64,000 nucleotides of DNA from Neurospora crassa OR74A (Eukaryota; Ascomycota; Sordariomycetes; Sordariales; Sordariaceae): positions 4,588,001 to 4,652,000 of the forward strand of contig NC_026505.1 in NCBI RefSeq assembly GCF_000182925.2. Direction: 5' to 3'. The notes below the pieces were generated by a model. The model was not told the origin of the DNA. It saw only the letters and a list, made by a program, of their open reading frames with translations, and did not search any database. The stretch's first letter is position 1. Every line of letters starts with the position of its first letter. Below are positions 10,974-23,138 of the stretch, piece after piece. Made by a program: the position numbers and the translations under genes.

Positions 10974-13900
10974 TCACTGCTGATGTGGTACATCGCTGCC
11001 AAAGTTGCCATTTTCGACACTAGGATATTCACCACCGCTCATCTCTGCCCAATTCCAGTCCAGTGTTACTGGTAAGCTGAACAAATCTTGCGGCAACATC
11101 GGCTGTTGGTAAATCGATCTTGGGTCGCCCGCAGACGGGTCCGCCAGCCCATCCATCACAAAGTCGGCAGGATTCATGTTGGCGATGGCACCGAATCCAG
11201 TAAGATCAGCCCAATTGCCGTAGTCAATGCCTTCCATGCCAGTTGGGCCGTCAGTCCATCCGTTGGGCGTCATCCCCGGTGATGGACTCTGACTGAATGG
11301 ACTGTGGCCGCTCTGTGGGGTGCGGGTGCTTTGCACACCTGGCGAAAGATGATCTTTCACTGATCCCGAATTCGGCTGTGGTGTGGCTGCACTGCCTGCT
11401 GTCGGAGGCCGCGGCGTCATGGTTGCGTTCGGATTGAATGAAGAGGCGTGGTCCGCGGATGCGGTAGTGCTCGATGCTGCCTTTCTACTAGATGCTTGCT
11501 CCTGCATCTTACGCTTGCGTCGTGACGAGTTCTCTTTCTCGGCTTTGTCAATGACAACCTTTGCGATGCGCTCGAATTCAGCGCAAATACCGAGCATGCG
11601 GTGCACACCGCCGGTCTCGGCCTCATGACCAAGCATGGACAGGAAGGTTACAACCACACTCATCAGTTTTGCGTCCGAACGCGCCCTAGGGTCCAAGGGA
11701 TTCTGGAGGATGTTTCCAAATAACGTCACCAAGGCCGAGACAGGGAAATACAGCACCATCCTGTAACATCTATCAGTGAGTGTGTGAATGGTTCTTCATT
11801 CGGAGTTAGACTTACCAGACGCATGAAAAGTCGCCTTGAGGGATATACTTGAGCAGAGAAATCGAGGCTCTTGCGGCTGATGTACACAGTGCTGCTGAAG
11901 AGAAGATTCTGGGGTTCAAAGGCCTGGCATTGAGGCCTTGAATGGCAAAGTTTGACAGGCGACTAGTCCAGTAGCCGTGGTGAATAGACATACGATGAAT
12001 CGTTGTCAAACAGTTGTAGTAGGTAAAATGCAGCATGACGACGTGAAGGATCAGTGGTGTATGGGATGCCTTGATTTCATGCTCGGGTCGGAAGTCGATG
12101 GGAATACTGTCTTTCCAGTCTTCAAGTTCCTGATCCAACTCTCCAATGGTGTTCAACAATTCACCATCCGACTGCTTCGTGGCCTTCGTTGCGTATAGTC
12201 TTTTATACACCTTGCTCTCGACGATGGAGATCTCAACCATCTTTCTGAAAAGATTCATCTTTCCTTTCCCATCAGCAAGGGGAATGTTACCGATGCCGTC
12301 GGCGGGATCTTCGTCAGGAAGGTCAACGTTCATGTCATCATCGTCTTGCGCGGGCGGCCGTCCAGATCGTAAGCAAAGGTCCTTATCCAACATATAAGCG
12401 ATCCAGAATACCCGTTTCCGCTGTTCAATCTCGATTGGGTTCAGGTTGAAGCCGGTTCCGCGCTTGTGGAGGCCGATAGTATGTGAAAGGCGAATTGCTG
12501 TGGCAATGAGAAGGAACGACGGCTGTGGGTTAGGAGTGCCCTGCATAAAGAGAGACATACCCAGGAGAGCCTGGACACTAAGTAAGTCAGTATTGCGCAT
12601 TGTCAGCTCCGAGAAGACTGCCATGGCATTCTTCATATAACCCCAAGCCTTATCATCTTCTTCCTGTGGAACCAAATTGCTCATCACCCGCAGACGGTAA
12701 GCGATAGCCAGCGCCACGTTCAAGCTTGCCCACCATCCGGATCCCTGATACGGGTCAGGGGAATACTGTCTTTCGACCAGATGCATAAATGTTGGCTGAT
12801 GGAACAACGGAAACATGCAGTTGAAGTTCTCAAAATAGTCTTTGAGAAGCGACATGGCTTCCGGCTTGGGAGGTAGCTCTTTGAAAATTACGCGGCGGAA
12901 CAGATCGCCAAAAATGTCGGGCTTCCATCTTGTCCATTTGTGGTCGTCAACCGAAACATCAGAGATCATCTGCTGGAATGAGCTGTCACCCATCTTCTCA
13001 TTGACCCACTGGATGCCCTTGGGAGAAAAAATTGAGAAGCCGGAAGATGACCCTTTGACAAGTTAGCAGTGACACCATCAACCCAGGGCCTACATGCCAA
13101 GGACTTACCAATGTAACGAGTTTCGCCATTGTTGTTTGTGACGAGGGAGCACATCATTTCAGACAGGGCTGAAACCTCCTGTTCTGTCTCCTCCTTGTCG
13201 ACTTTCTCGGGAGCTATCGAGGCCCGCTTCTCCCCCTCTTTATCTCTGGGCGCTTCAGGCAAAGGCGAGGCCAGCGAGCTGCGCGGCGTCGAATTGTTTC
13301 CATCTTGTCCCGATGCTGCCTGAGAGGGTGAGGTAGGGTTGGAAGCGGCAGCCTGTGAGGTTTGTCTCGACTGTGCTGTCTTCTCCGCGAGCTTCCTTTC
13401 AAGCGTTCCGAGGTCGGTGGCTCCGTTATCATCGTCTCCGAGCAAACCTGTCGGCCTGGTTAGGAATCATGCCAAGCTGGAGGCGAGCTACGGGTAAATA
13501 CCTGATAGTCTCAACAAATGTTCCATGCGGCCTAACCGATTCTCGAGACCTTCAATGTACTTGGCACTGCAAGACACTCAACGATGAGCCAATGTTCACG
13601 TGCCTGAGCATCTGCGGGAGGTGTGACATACCCCTTGGGAGGACTTCTCTTCTTTTCCACTTGGGTGAAGACGCAATCGGTCTTGTAGTTTATGCAGTGC
13701 GTGCAAGCTGGCAGCTTTCCATCACACTTGATCTTCTTCTTTCTGCACATATCGCAAGCCTAGGGAATTGGGAAGGAGCTCTGTCAGCGACGGTTCTTCG
13801 ATGGACACCCCCCGGGTTTCTGATCTTGGCCAATGTCTAACCATGACTCACCCTTGCTATCCTCCTCCTCTTTGCCTCGCTTGTATCATCAAGCAGCCCA

Positions 13901-14052
13901 TGCTCACCAAACATTTGTGCGACAGCTAGGTCATGTGGAAGTTGCTGGATGGGTATGCCATGCTCCGTGTAGCCCCCGAAGATCTGAGGCGGCTGGTTCA
14001 ACAGCGGTGGAGGTGCCATGGGCATCTGGAAACCGCCGTGGAGGTGATCCAT
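10974..14052 (-). CDS. Zn2Cys6 transcription factor with fungal_trans domain
   Basis: Nuclear fungal-type transcription regulator; pathway unknown. I join six exons: 13852-14052, 13632-13759, 13502-13566, 13109-13447, 11816-13052 and 10974-11760, giving about 918 residues. The DNA-binding cluster starts at residue 69 as C-X2-C-X6-C-X6-C-X2-C-X6-C ([14 protein letters not shown]...), preceded by a basic KRRRIAR. It is followed by a linker and a leucine-heptad segment [20 protein letters not shown], likely a dimerisation coil. The middle homology region contains the [36 protein letters not shown] and PDEDP blocks of PF04082. The C-terminus is Ser/Pro/Asn-rich and acidic, a plausible activation domain. 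The first exon splits the cluster after the basic residues. ATG at 14052 is the first in frame; a Pro/Thr-rich open frame continues upstream without ATG. I do not recognise the specific orthologue. Confidence 0.92.
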
Positions 14053-16861
14053 GGTTGTGGTGGTGGTGGTTGGCGGTGGTGGTGGTGGCAAGAGACAGCC
14101 GTCGCCGTGTATATTACTTTGGAGCAACACAGTATATGTTGAAGAATCGGGATCGTCTGGTCGGCTGTGAAGTCGGGGGTCGGTCAGATAAGTGGTTTTT
14201 GCCCTTCACTTATCGGCTGTGACGCTGGTGGTGTCGAAGGGAGTCGGATATTATGTATTAGGGAGAATGTGGAAAGCCGTTGACAAGCAGGGGAGATATG
14301 GCGGCGGGCGGGTACGTAGTAGTAAATAGGCCTTACGGGGACTGGAGTCGAGGCTCGAAAAAAAAGAAAATAGGCGCCCGGGGTACAGGGGCAGGAGAGC
14401 TATTACATAGCACGCAGGGGCAGCAGGTGGTTGTAGTAGCTGGAGCCGGGAGGCCTTTCACACGCCCTCCGCACACCTCTCACACCCTTCCACCTCACAC
14501 CGTACGGTGAGTGGTCTGTGGTATCTTGGGGGAGTGGCCGTTCTCCTATCGGACGGTCCCGTCTCGGTCTGGTGAACGTGAAGGACAACGTGGGACTTGA
14601 CTAGCCCGCTTCACACCACTATTGTCAGACTTGACGGTCGAATCAAGGGGCCGGAAAATAGACCGGATCGCTCGGAAATCTGGGGTCGTGTTTTGGCTAT
14701 TCCCCGGCACTCACTCGATGTCTTTACTAGAGGTTTGTATGTATGTGGTTGTGCGCCGAGTAGTCCAGTGAGATTTGAAGCGGAGGAATCTATCCGCAAG
14801 CGTCTTCCTTCTGCGGGCGCTGTTGACCAGTATACACGTAAAGCCGTTGAGGCTCCTTGTGGGCTAGGGTAGGCTGTGGTAGGCAATGGGTAGGTGATCC
14901 GTAAACGGTTTCCAACGGCGAAATGGAGCTGGAAATAGAAGCTCCAAGCTTGATAGGATTCTTGTCGGACGATTAGTGGCTCCAGTCGTATGCTAGTGCG
15001 CTATAGCACAGAGCGTGGAAGTTGGGTGCTCGGCTGCCCCTGTTTGGCCGTGAGAGATTCGCTGTTCAAAGGGTCCAAGTGAGAATGTGGTGGTAGGGCT
15101 GAAGGGGCGGCTTGACAGCTTGAACCCCGACCAGGCAGACGAGATTGATACTACTCGCAGGTGGTGATGGGATGTCTGAAGAACAAAAGGAGAAGATGCA
15201 GAGAAGTGGAAACTCGAGGTATCAATTCCATGTCAACCGAGCATCAAAGTACGTGCACGAAAAAGGAAGGACCTGCGTCGGACACACGGGCGTTATTCGC
15301 AGCGAGCGTGGACGCTGATAGGCTCGCCGTGTTAGTGTTTACAGCATCATGTGCGAGGGAAAGTGAACTGTCCACTCACACGGTGGAGGTGACATTTCGC
15401 TGATGAAGAGACTGCATGGCTAACGTGAAGTGCAGTGAGCTCAGCAGCTGCAACTTCTACTTACTTCTTAGTTCTTGGCATCACTCGACGTGCACTGTGT
15501 GGCCCAGACGGACCCTTCATTCACGATTGCTACTGCCTCCTACAGTGTACCATAGTATATACAACTGAGGAGAACTAATTCCAACCGAGGACGAAACGTG
15601 AAACTTGCCACTCGATTCCATGTTGTTTTGAGAAGCACGATGGTGAAGAGCTATATCATCAAAGGAATAAGCCATCTTCCGACAACCCATGCGATCGGTA
15701 CCTGTCTAAAGCATTGCGGGGAGAAAAGAGTCGGGCATCAATGACAAACTCCCCTCAGATCCCCCCTTCCTCAGACAGGTCGATACATAGGTACTGTATC
15801 ATCCATCATCGGACGCATCGATTAGGCCCTGGCTCCCTGGGCATGTAGTAGAGGTACTAGTGTATCTACACACCATAGCCCAATCCAAGAAAGGGGTTCA
15901 CCTTCCGCCATCACACGTGCTGGCTCAAGGCACCGGAAGCTGTTTCTGCATCACAACGTCCGTTCCATAAAATCCCCGATATGGTGGACTCGGCAAGCAC
16001 CTGCAATTTAGTACATACATACGCGTACATACCTCTGGAGGGACTGAGGCCCTGTTTCCAAGCCCCAACTGCACTCAGAGTCAGAGATGCTGACGGCCTT
16101 AACCCCGAACTGTAATTCGCATAACTTGTGACGTAAATAGATAGATACTAAGGATTGGTGGGTTTTATACAATGTGGCACGGCATGGCACGATAACTTCA
16201 CCAAAGACGAAGCCATCATAATACCTAGTATCTCATGTCTGTCTCCCATCAACAACATAGTCTAGGTACATAAAAGCCTACTCGTACACCCCATAAAACA
16301 GCTGGGCATCCAAAGAATACCTAGGTACAACTACCTTCTCCGAATTCCCCAGATCCCTCCGTCCTCTTCACAATGTCCACCCCAAAAATGACATTTGTCA
16401 GCCATTGACTCCGCTATCGTGAACAATCCTGCAATTATTACCCGTCTTCGCCCGTCCGTCAAAGCGCACGAGCAGCCACGAGAAATTACACCGATCAGAC
16501 ACCCGTGCAGTGGTGAGCGCCGCTCCGAGCGGGGCAGCCGTTATACTACCCATCAGTGTACATACACTACTTAGTACTGTTCATGTCCGACCGTTTGCAT
16601 TCTCTCTCTCTCGCGTTCGTTAGCTCGTCTCGTCCGCCGACCCCCCTCCATCGCTTAATGCTACCTACGCTCAGGTAGTCTTACTCTGAATAGCTCCCGT
16701 CCATTAAGTTCTTTGGTTTCATCAGTGTCTCAACTCCCTTGCTATGGTTACTTTGGTTGCTTTTCGGGGGTTTCTCTGGGTTAGTTCTATTCTCTCCATG
16801 ATGCGGAATGGATTTTTCTTTTTCTTCAATTTTTTTTTAATTTTTTTTGAATTTTATTTAA

Positions 16862-16893
<32 letters not shown>

Positions 16894-18477
16894 TTGAAGA
16901 AGTAGGAACCTTCGGGCATGTTCCATCCTGCATAAAGATCTACATCATCACTGCCCTCAATAGAAAAGCTGCTGGGACCCTCTCGGGTATGGGGGTGTTA
17001 AACGCAAGGCCTCGGTTCTGTGTTATTGCTGGCCTGATTATATCATAGCACACTTGATTTGTAGCAGCACCTACTGGTGGTAATCGTGAGGAGACACGGA
17101 TGGTTCTAAAGGAGACAGACAATAAACGAAGCGAACCGTGAATCTTGATGCTATGCTATCAAGTTGCTTGATGTGATACGATAGTCACGAAAGTTTTGGC
17201 GGCGCATGGCGGTTGGGTTGGCAACCACTCAGGTTGGCATGACACTCTTTGGACACACGACGACGGATGGAATATTTTCTCTGAAATCAAGTACCTTGTC
17301 ATCATTGAAAACAGATTTCGTCCTTCGCCATCATGTCTTTCACTTTTCTCTTCGCCTCCTATCTTCCTCGCATTACGCAATTCGACCACCATATACGACC
17401 CCCCCGTCCGCCACTCTGGTGCAGCACAATGATCCTATCGCACAGCTCTCTGTATTTACACCGATGCCGCTCACCCTTGATCAACGCCTCCCATACGTTG
17501 GCACAATGTGCATTGTGTACGCAGGAATAACAGACGAGCATCCGGCCACGCTGTTACTCCTTCTATAATTCCGATTGGACGATGCGTATTGCTCTAACAT
17601 GCACCGAAAATCGCCGAGAGTTGTTGCACGATATGTGCCAGAAGGCGAGATGATTGCTCCTTGCTGGATCTACAGTTCTATCCAACAACTATATGGAGAG
17701 AATGGATTCTAGAGTATTCGAAGATCGGTACGTGGGTACGCAACAGACACATAGCAACAGTTATAACAGGCAAGAATCGGCGTCAAGGGGCGCGGCGTGG
17801 TGGTGAGAGTCGTTCAGTCCAGTTCAGTTCCAGAGAAACCATCAGCTTTTCTGCTGCACTTCACTTGCTCTTTTTCTCGCTTTGCTTTACTTGCACTGCT
17901 TCTCTTTCCTTTCCCTATCTTCATATCTATCATGTAGCCCGAGGTATATGCCGACCTGTCCTCCGAACACTTTCCTTCCTTTCGCCGCCCCCAGAACACA
18001 AAAATCCAACTGGATTACATACCTGTGTGTGCCTGCCGGCCAAGCCATGATAAGAAGAAGGAAGAGGCTTCTAGCAAGCCATAGCCCTCGCTTCGGGATC
18101 CCTCCATCCCCTCCATTTTTTTTCTCCGCGTCCGCTGTGCCCGTGCCTCGAACGGACTGACCACAAGACATTATAGAATAAAGAAAGAGTGTGTGTTAAG
18201 TTGGAGGGAGATGAGAAGAGAAATGAAAAAAAAATGTCATGTACATCGACAATGGGCGCCGAAGGGAAGATGACTGCCAGATGAAAGAGAATGAAAGATA
18301 AAAAGAATGAAATAAAAAAAATAATAGTTGACAAGAGAATGTTGATATCATGTCCAAGAAGCTTCACAAATTTTACCAAGATGACTGCAAAAGAAGAAAA
18401 AAAGGTGGATGGCTCAATATGGGTCAAAGATGGTAAAATGGCTATGTCCAAAAAAAGATGAAGACAAAATTATCCCA
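14053..18477. other. 4.4-kb gap upstream of the Zn2Cys6 factor
   Basis: The largest gap in the window. It should hold the promoter and leader of the minus-strand transcription factor and the 3' flank of the membrane-sensor gene ending at 18478. No ORF in it has recognisable features. It has a T-rich block at about 16811-16895, the 10-bp palindrome TACCTAGGTA at 16318-16327 and related CTAGGTAC-like motifs at 16262 and 15791. A non-coding RNA or upstream ORFs in a long leader are possible but unproven. Confidence 0.55.
16811..16895. repeat. T-rich low-complexity block
   Basis: About 85 bases consisting almost only of T with scattered A, C and G, including several runs of 8-20 T. No element body or duplication is seen beside it. 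It could act as a nucleosome-excluding poly(dA:dT) tract in the transcription factor upstream region, which is inference. Confidence 0.75.
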
Positions 18478-20477
18478 TCACATATCCTCAGTAAATCTTG
18501 ACCCAGATCCTCGGGACCCATCCCGGGATACCAGACTCCGACCGATCGGGTCTGGCAATAAAGAAGCACGTGCAGGCGGACTTGGAGGTCCATGACTGCC
18601 AATCGGTGACGCCGGCGTTACCGGGTGCGTGTCATCTGAAAAGGGGCTTGTTGCTCTCGCTCCCGTTGATCCTCCATCCTGCTGAACAATCGCGGTCCTC
18701 CCCGGTCCTGACCTAAAGACGGGAACGCCGCTTATGGGCCGCATCGGAGACCCGAGTTTGAGCCGCTGCCCACCGAGGCCAAGGGCGCCCGTCGTCCCAT
18801 CGGTGAACGCTACGGAATCCCGATAGTAGACGCTCTCGTGAGGATCCGGGTCGCTGTATCCATCTCCCCCAGATTCTAAAACGGATATCAGCTTCTTGCC
18901 TGATACCCGGTAGAAACCCGGTTCTGAGGCCGGAGGCTCAGTTGACGCGGCGGAGAATCGCTTGGCCCCCGTAAGACTGGCAAGAGCAGACGGGACTGCG
19001 TATGGAAGACCGCTTTCTGTCATTCCTCCTCCTCCTCCTCCTCCTCCTCCTCCTCTTCCTCCATTTCCTCCACCGCCTCCACCACTACCGCCTCCTCCTT
19101 CTCCTCCTTCCAGAGCTCCTCCTCCATGCTCATGTCCGCCCCGTTTCCGGGCTGCGGCCGCCAGACTACCACCTTCGCCCAGCAATCGGATGTTGCCGCC
19201 GCCGTTTCGCTTCTTCCATTTCAGAAGGAATAATAACAGGAACGCAATGAGGGCCATGCCCGCAGCCCCGCCTACGACACCTCCAATGATGGATCGCTGA
19301 GCGGTGGGCGTAAGTCCGCTGGAGTTGTTGTCCGTGTTGTTGGGGTCGACATACGGGGAGTCGGTCGTTCCGGCGGGGCTTGCGGATTCGCCACCAGCTC
19401 CCGCATTGCCGCTGTTGCCTTCTTCGGTCCCACCTGCTACGAGAGTCGGCACACCTGACGAGATGGATGTGAATTGAGTGGTTGAAGCTCGGCTTTTGGT
19501 GGAAGAAGCGAAGGTGGATGTCGAACTTGCAAAGGTGGATGTTCGGGTAGTGTTTGCGAACAAGGAATGGGACACATGCGTGCCGTTGGGATAAAACGAT
19601 GGGATGCGAGCTATACGACAAGGCGCGCACACGGGCAAGGTGTTAGTCACTCACTGCGCATGGATCAAATCTGTCTGGATGAGGGAAAGGATGACACAAA
19701 AAAAGGAAGCATATGCATACTTGAAGAAGAGTTGAAAAGTCCGGAGGATAGCGATAGTGTGGGGAAGCTCGAGGTGCCATCTTGGTAAGATGCAGACGAG
19801 CTGTTGAAAGGAGCGGACGTCAAGGCCCCCGGCGCAGCCACGCCGGAGGACAGCGACAAAATAGCGGACGTTACAGACGACTCCGTGTCGACGGAGGCAG
19901 TTGGCGACGGTGTCCCATCGCCAAGTTGCGGAACTGAGACGGGCACGGTGGGCAACTGGCTACCCAGATCTCTGACCTCGGCAGTTAGCACGGCCACAGG
20001 GTCGGATGACTGTGTAACAGGTTCGGATGCCAGAGTCGAGAAGTGGACGAGAGCACCGGCGTCATCTATGATCTTGATGACGGACACAGTTTGGACCACT
20101 AACACTTGACGTGCATTTAGTGGTTCGGGTTGTTGTTGCGTATCGGGTGATGAACGAATGTCGAGATGTTTGTGGTCCTGGAGAGTGGTGTTGTCGCCGT
20201 CTTCATGTGATGGTTCCTGTGCTTGTTGTCCGGAGGATTGGTGGTGGTAGCGAGCGTGGTTGTGGGTGTGTATGTGGTTGTGTATGTGGTGTTGGTGTTG
20301 GTGTTGGTGAGGAGTTTGATCAAGTTCCTCTTCCGGCTGGAGCTGGCCTTGTTGTTGGTTGTGTTGGTGGTGCAAATGGCGGTGGTTGTGCCCAGCGCTG
20401 GAGCCTGTATGGGAATGGTCGATATTCTGGGTTTTGCGGGCCTGAGAGAGTGAAGGCCCGCCAATGTGGTTAGTCAT
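18478..20477 (-). CDS. Single-pass membrane protein with Ser/Thr- and His-rich ectodomain
   Basis: Probable type I surface protein, in layout like fungal cell-wall sensors of the Mid2/Wsc kind; function unknown. Exons 19721-20477 and 18478-19610 (intron 19611-19720) give 629 residues from the first ATG. Order: a His-rich part with about 20 His between residues 20 and 80, a short hydrophobic block ARQVLVVQTVSVIKII, a long Ser/Thr/Pro-rich region with Asn-X-Ser/Thr sites, one membrane segment near residues 358-382 (IIGGVVGGAAGMALIAFLLLFLL) followed by KWKK, a poly-Gly stretch and a Ser/Pro-rich cytosolic tail. No signal peptide follows the ATG at 20477. The open frame upstream, without ATG, does encode a signal-like segment, so the true 5' end is probably further upstream or starts at a non-ATG codon. 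Confidence 0.82.
19023..19080. repeat. (TCC)n repeat encoding poly-Gly
   Basis: A TCC-rich tract on the plus strand that encodes an almost pure Gly run in the cytosolic part of the minus-strand membrane protein, about 70 residues after the membrane segment. It is in frame, so length changes in whole units would be tolerated. Confidence 0.85.
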
Positions 20478-23138
20478 GGCGTGTGTTGTGGTGCCTGCAG
20501 CCAGGCAGCCCAGTGACAGAGAGGTGGGTTGTTCCGAGCGCTTGTTTGGAGGGCGTTGGGTGCGCGATGTGTGGCTGTGTAATCGGGCAACGAGCGACGA
20601 GGGTTAAACGAGCGACTTGTCCAAGATGGACAGCTTTGGGTGACTTTTTTTTTTCTCTCTGTTTTCGCGGGGCCGGGGGGTGAGTGGCCAAGGAATGTGG
20701 GAGTCAGGCTTCGTGATCCGGTGATTCTGAGAGGACGACGGTTTCCCGTATTCGAGTGCGCGGGTGGCCGGGTCGGTCTGCAATAGTTCGTAATCGACAG
20801 CTGCGAAGCTACGCTGATGATGGCGGCGACGAGACGATGGAACAATAGCTACTCAAGGTATTGGTTGGCTGGCGCATTGTAGGAGATCATGGGCAAGATC
20901 TCGTCGAATCCATCCTCGGTCGGTATAGTAGTCCTGGGATCCAATGCTTTTTTTCTTATTTTTTTTGTCGTGTTCAGCGTCCACCTCTTTGATACTTTTC
21001 CCCTGTCGGAGTCTTCTCTTGTCTCAATGGCCCGCCGCTAACAAATGGGTAAGAATGGTAAACAAGACACGCTCGCTGCCCCGGCACTCGTCCGCGCTGT
21101 GATGAAGTCAACTCGGCCTCTTCAGACTGTCGCCAACATGCCTGGTTGAGAGAATGAACGAATGAATGACAGAACAACAAAAACAAGACAGCAGCCGGGG
21201 GAGAGAAGGGACAGGCAAAGAGGAGAGAAAGACCAAAAACATTGAATGAACAACGGGGGGCGGGCTGCACAGCGATAATAACCTCCGGGACCACGCCATC
21301 CACTTCCATAGTACCATACCCATACACCCATACCTCTCTGCACATCCATGGGCTCGCAGATGAAATGAGATGCCAAAATTGGGCACAGCATGCCCTCGCA
21401 ATCCTCGCAGCCGTCGCATCTGCCCTGCAACTGAAATGACGGCGGCATGCTCCCTGGTCTTGATCGGGCCCCCCTGGATGGATGGAGGTGCCGTCCACGC
21501 CCTTTCCCGTTCCTGCCTTGGTTGCCCCTGCGCGCCCGGCGTTGAGCTGCCCTGGGCTGCCCGAAAGGGTCTCCGCTGCGGGATCCCTTCTAGCGCGGCG
21601 TCCAACATTCAATGCCTAGAGCCCTTTTCGGGGCCAACTCCAACTCGCGGGACCCAACACGTTTCTGCAATTTCGCTTCCCTGGCCCGATGTCTCTCCTC
21701 GTTGCGCTTTCCCCCGTAGGTGGCCCACCCAGCAAAACCCATGAATGCCCGGGCCATGGCAGGCCTGGCTCGCTGGAATCCACCCTGGTTGGGATGTGGT
21801 TCATAATTGGCCCACCACAGCCGCGTAAGTCTTCGACATCTGATGCCGTGATTGGCCTGCTGTGCAACTGAGAATGCACTGGCCAAAGATTGATGCCCGC
21901 AATTTCCACGACGGCCCATACAAACAGCAAGAGCGAAACAATTGCAGAGCACTGGTGAGACTGGGCATGACGATTGTCCTTCGCATCGATGCTGATGGAT
22001 ACGGCGAGGCTCTTTGGAGTTAGGGGAAGCTCCTGAGAATCACGATGCAAAAGGCATGTCTTTCTGCGATCAACATTTGAAACACTCGGGATTTCCCTGA
22101 TGGGCGCAGCAAGAGACTCCTACCCCGCCAGGCCCGCCTACGTAGTGTAATGGGACCTGGCGGGTTGAACCTGAGTCGAGTCAAGACATGCAAGAGCTTC
22201 CAGTCCATCTTAAAGCCGTGGCCGATTGATACGAAGCTCAATCTCATTTGGGCCTGGGCAGTTGCGACTAGTCGTTGGCATCTTGCAAATGCCGCAACTG
22301 TCACACCTCGTGCCGTGCCACCGCACACCTGAAGGGACAGAGCGATGATACTTAACAGTAGGTGCCTTTTTACAGATAAAAGAAAGGCCCCATCTCCTCT
22401 ATCAGCCTGGCAGTCTACTATACTATCTCTGAGCTGAGGAGACCTAACTCACTTGAAGTCTGCCTCTCGCTGCCCCTCTGGGTGTGGCTTAGCCTTGGTC
22501 AAGCCTTGAGGTTGTGCTGATACCTACGTGCCACAGCGAGGTACATGGTTCTGTTGAATGTGCTGGTCCAGGCTGCGATACTTATTAGTGAGCAAACCCA
22601 GACCAGCCAAACACTCTCCAGAGTTCCGTGCACCAACCGTGACAGTGGCATGGCATCTCCCATCGCGGAAATCCCGTTGAACTGGATATTAAACGTTCAG
22701 GTCAACCGATAAATGATACCTAGGATACGTAACCACCTTGTGGTCCTGAGTTCATTGCGGGAATGGATGTGTAAGTTCCGGCCAGCCGATGATCAATTGG
22801 TGTCTTCCTGTCTCGCTTACCCCTTTCAGATGTAAGCGGGGATCGTCAACTACCTAACCAACGTCCTAGAGCCCCAGGTCGACCTCTAGCCCGCTGTACG
22901 GCTGTATGTACCTGAACCCTAAGGTGCAGTAACAGTGGCACATCGGCAGTGACCAACCAACCAACCACTGGACCAGATGTAGGTAGAACGAGATCGATGC
23001 CCTGCTCAGGTCAACCAACCCCCACATCAAATCAACCCAGAACACTCACAAGTTCACTTCAGTTCCAATTAATCAAATTTGTTTGTTCAGAGCAAGTTCG
23101 TTTCAAATCCGTGTTCAGTGGCTGATCCGCCGAGGACC
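20478..23138. other. Divergent gap between membrane sensor and lipase genes
   Basis: Shared upstream region of the minus-strand membrane protein and the plus-strand lipase. Positions 20478-20606 stay open in frame with the membrane-protein gene. The rest has no supported ORF; the open frames at about 20974-21612 look like chance. A TACCTAGGATA motif lies near 22718 and repeated CCAA units near 22958-22973. Confidence 0.55.

Noticed and set aside
20974-21612. 212-codon minus-strand open frame in the sensor-lipase gap
   Set aside because: Overlaps other open frames of similar length, no domain, no convincing start context or splice continuation.
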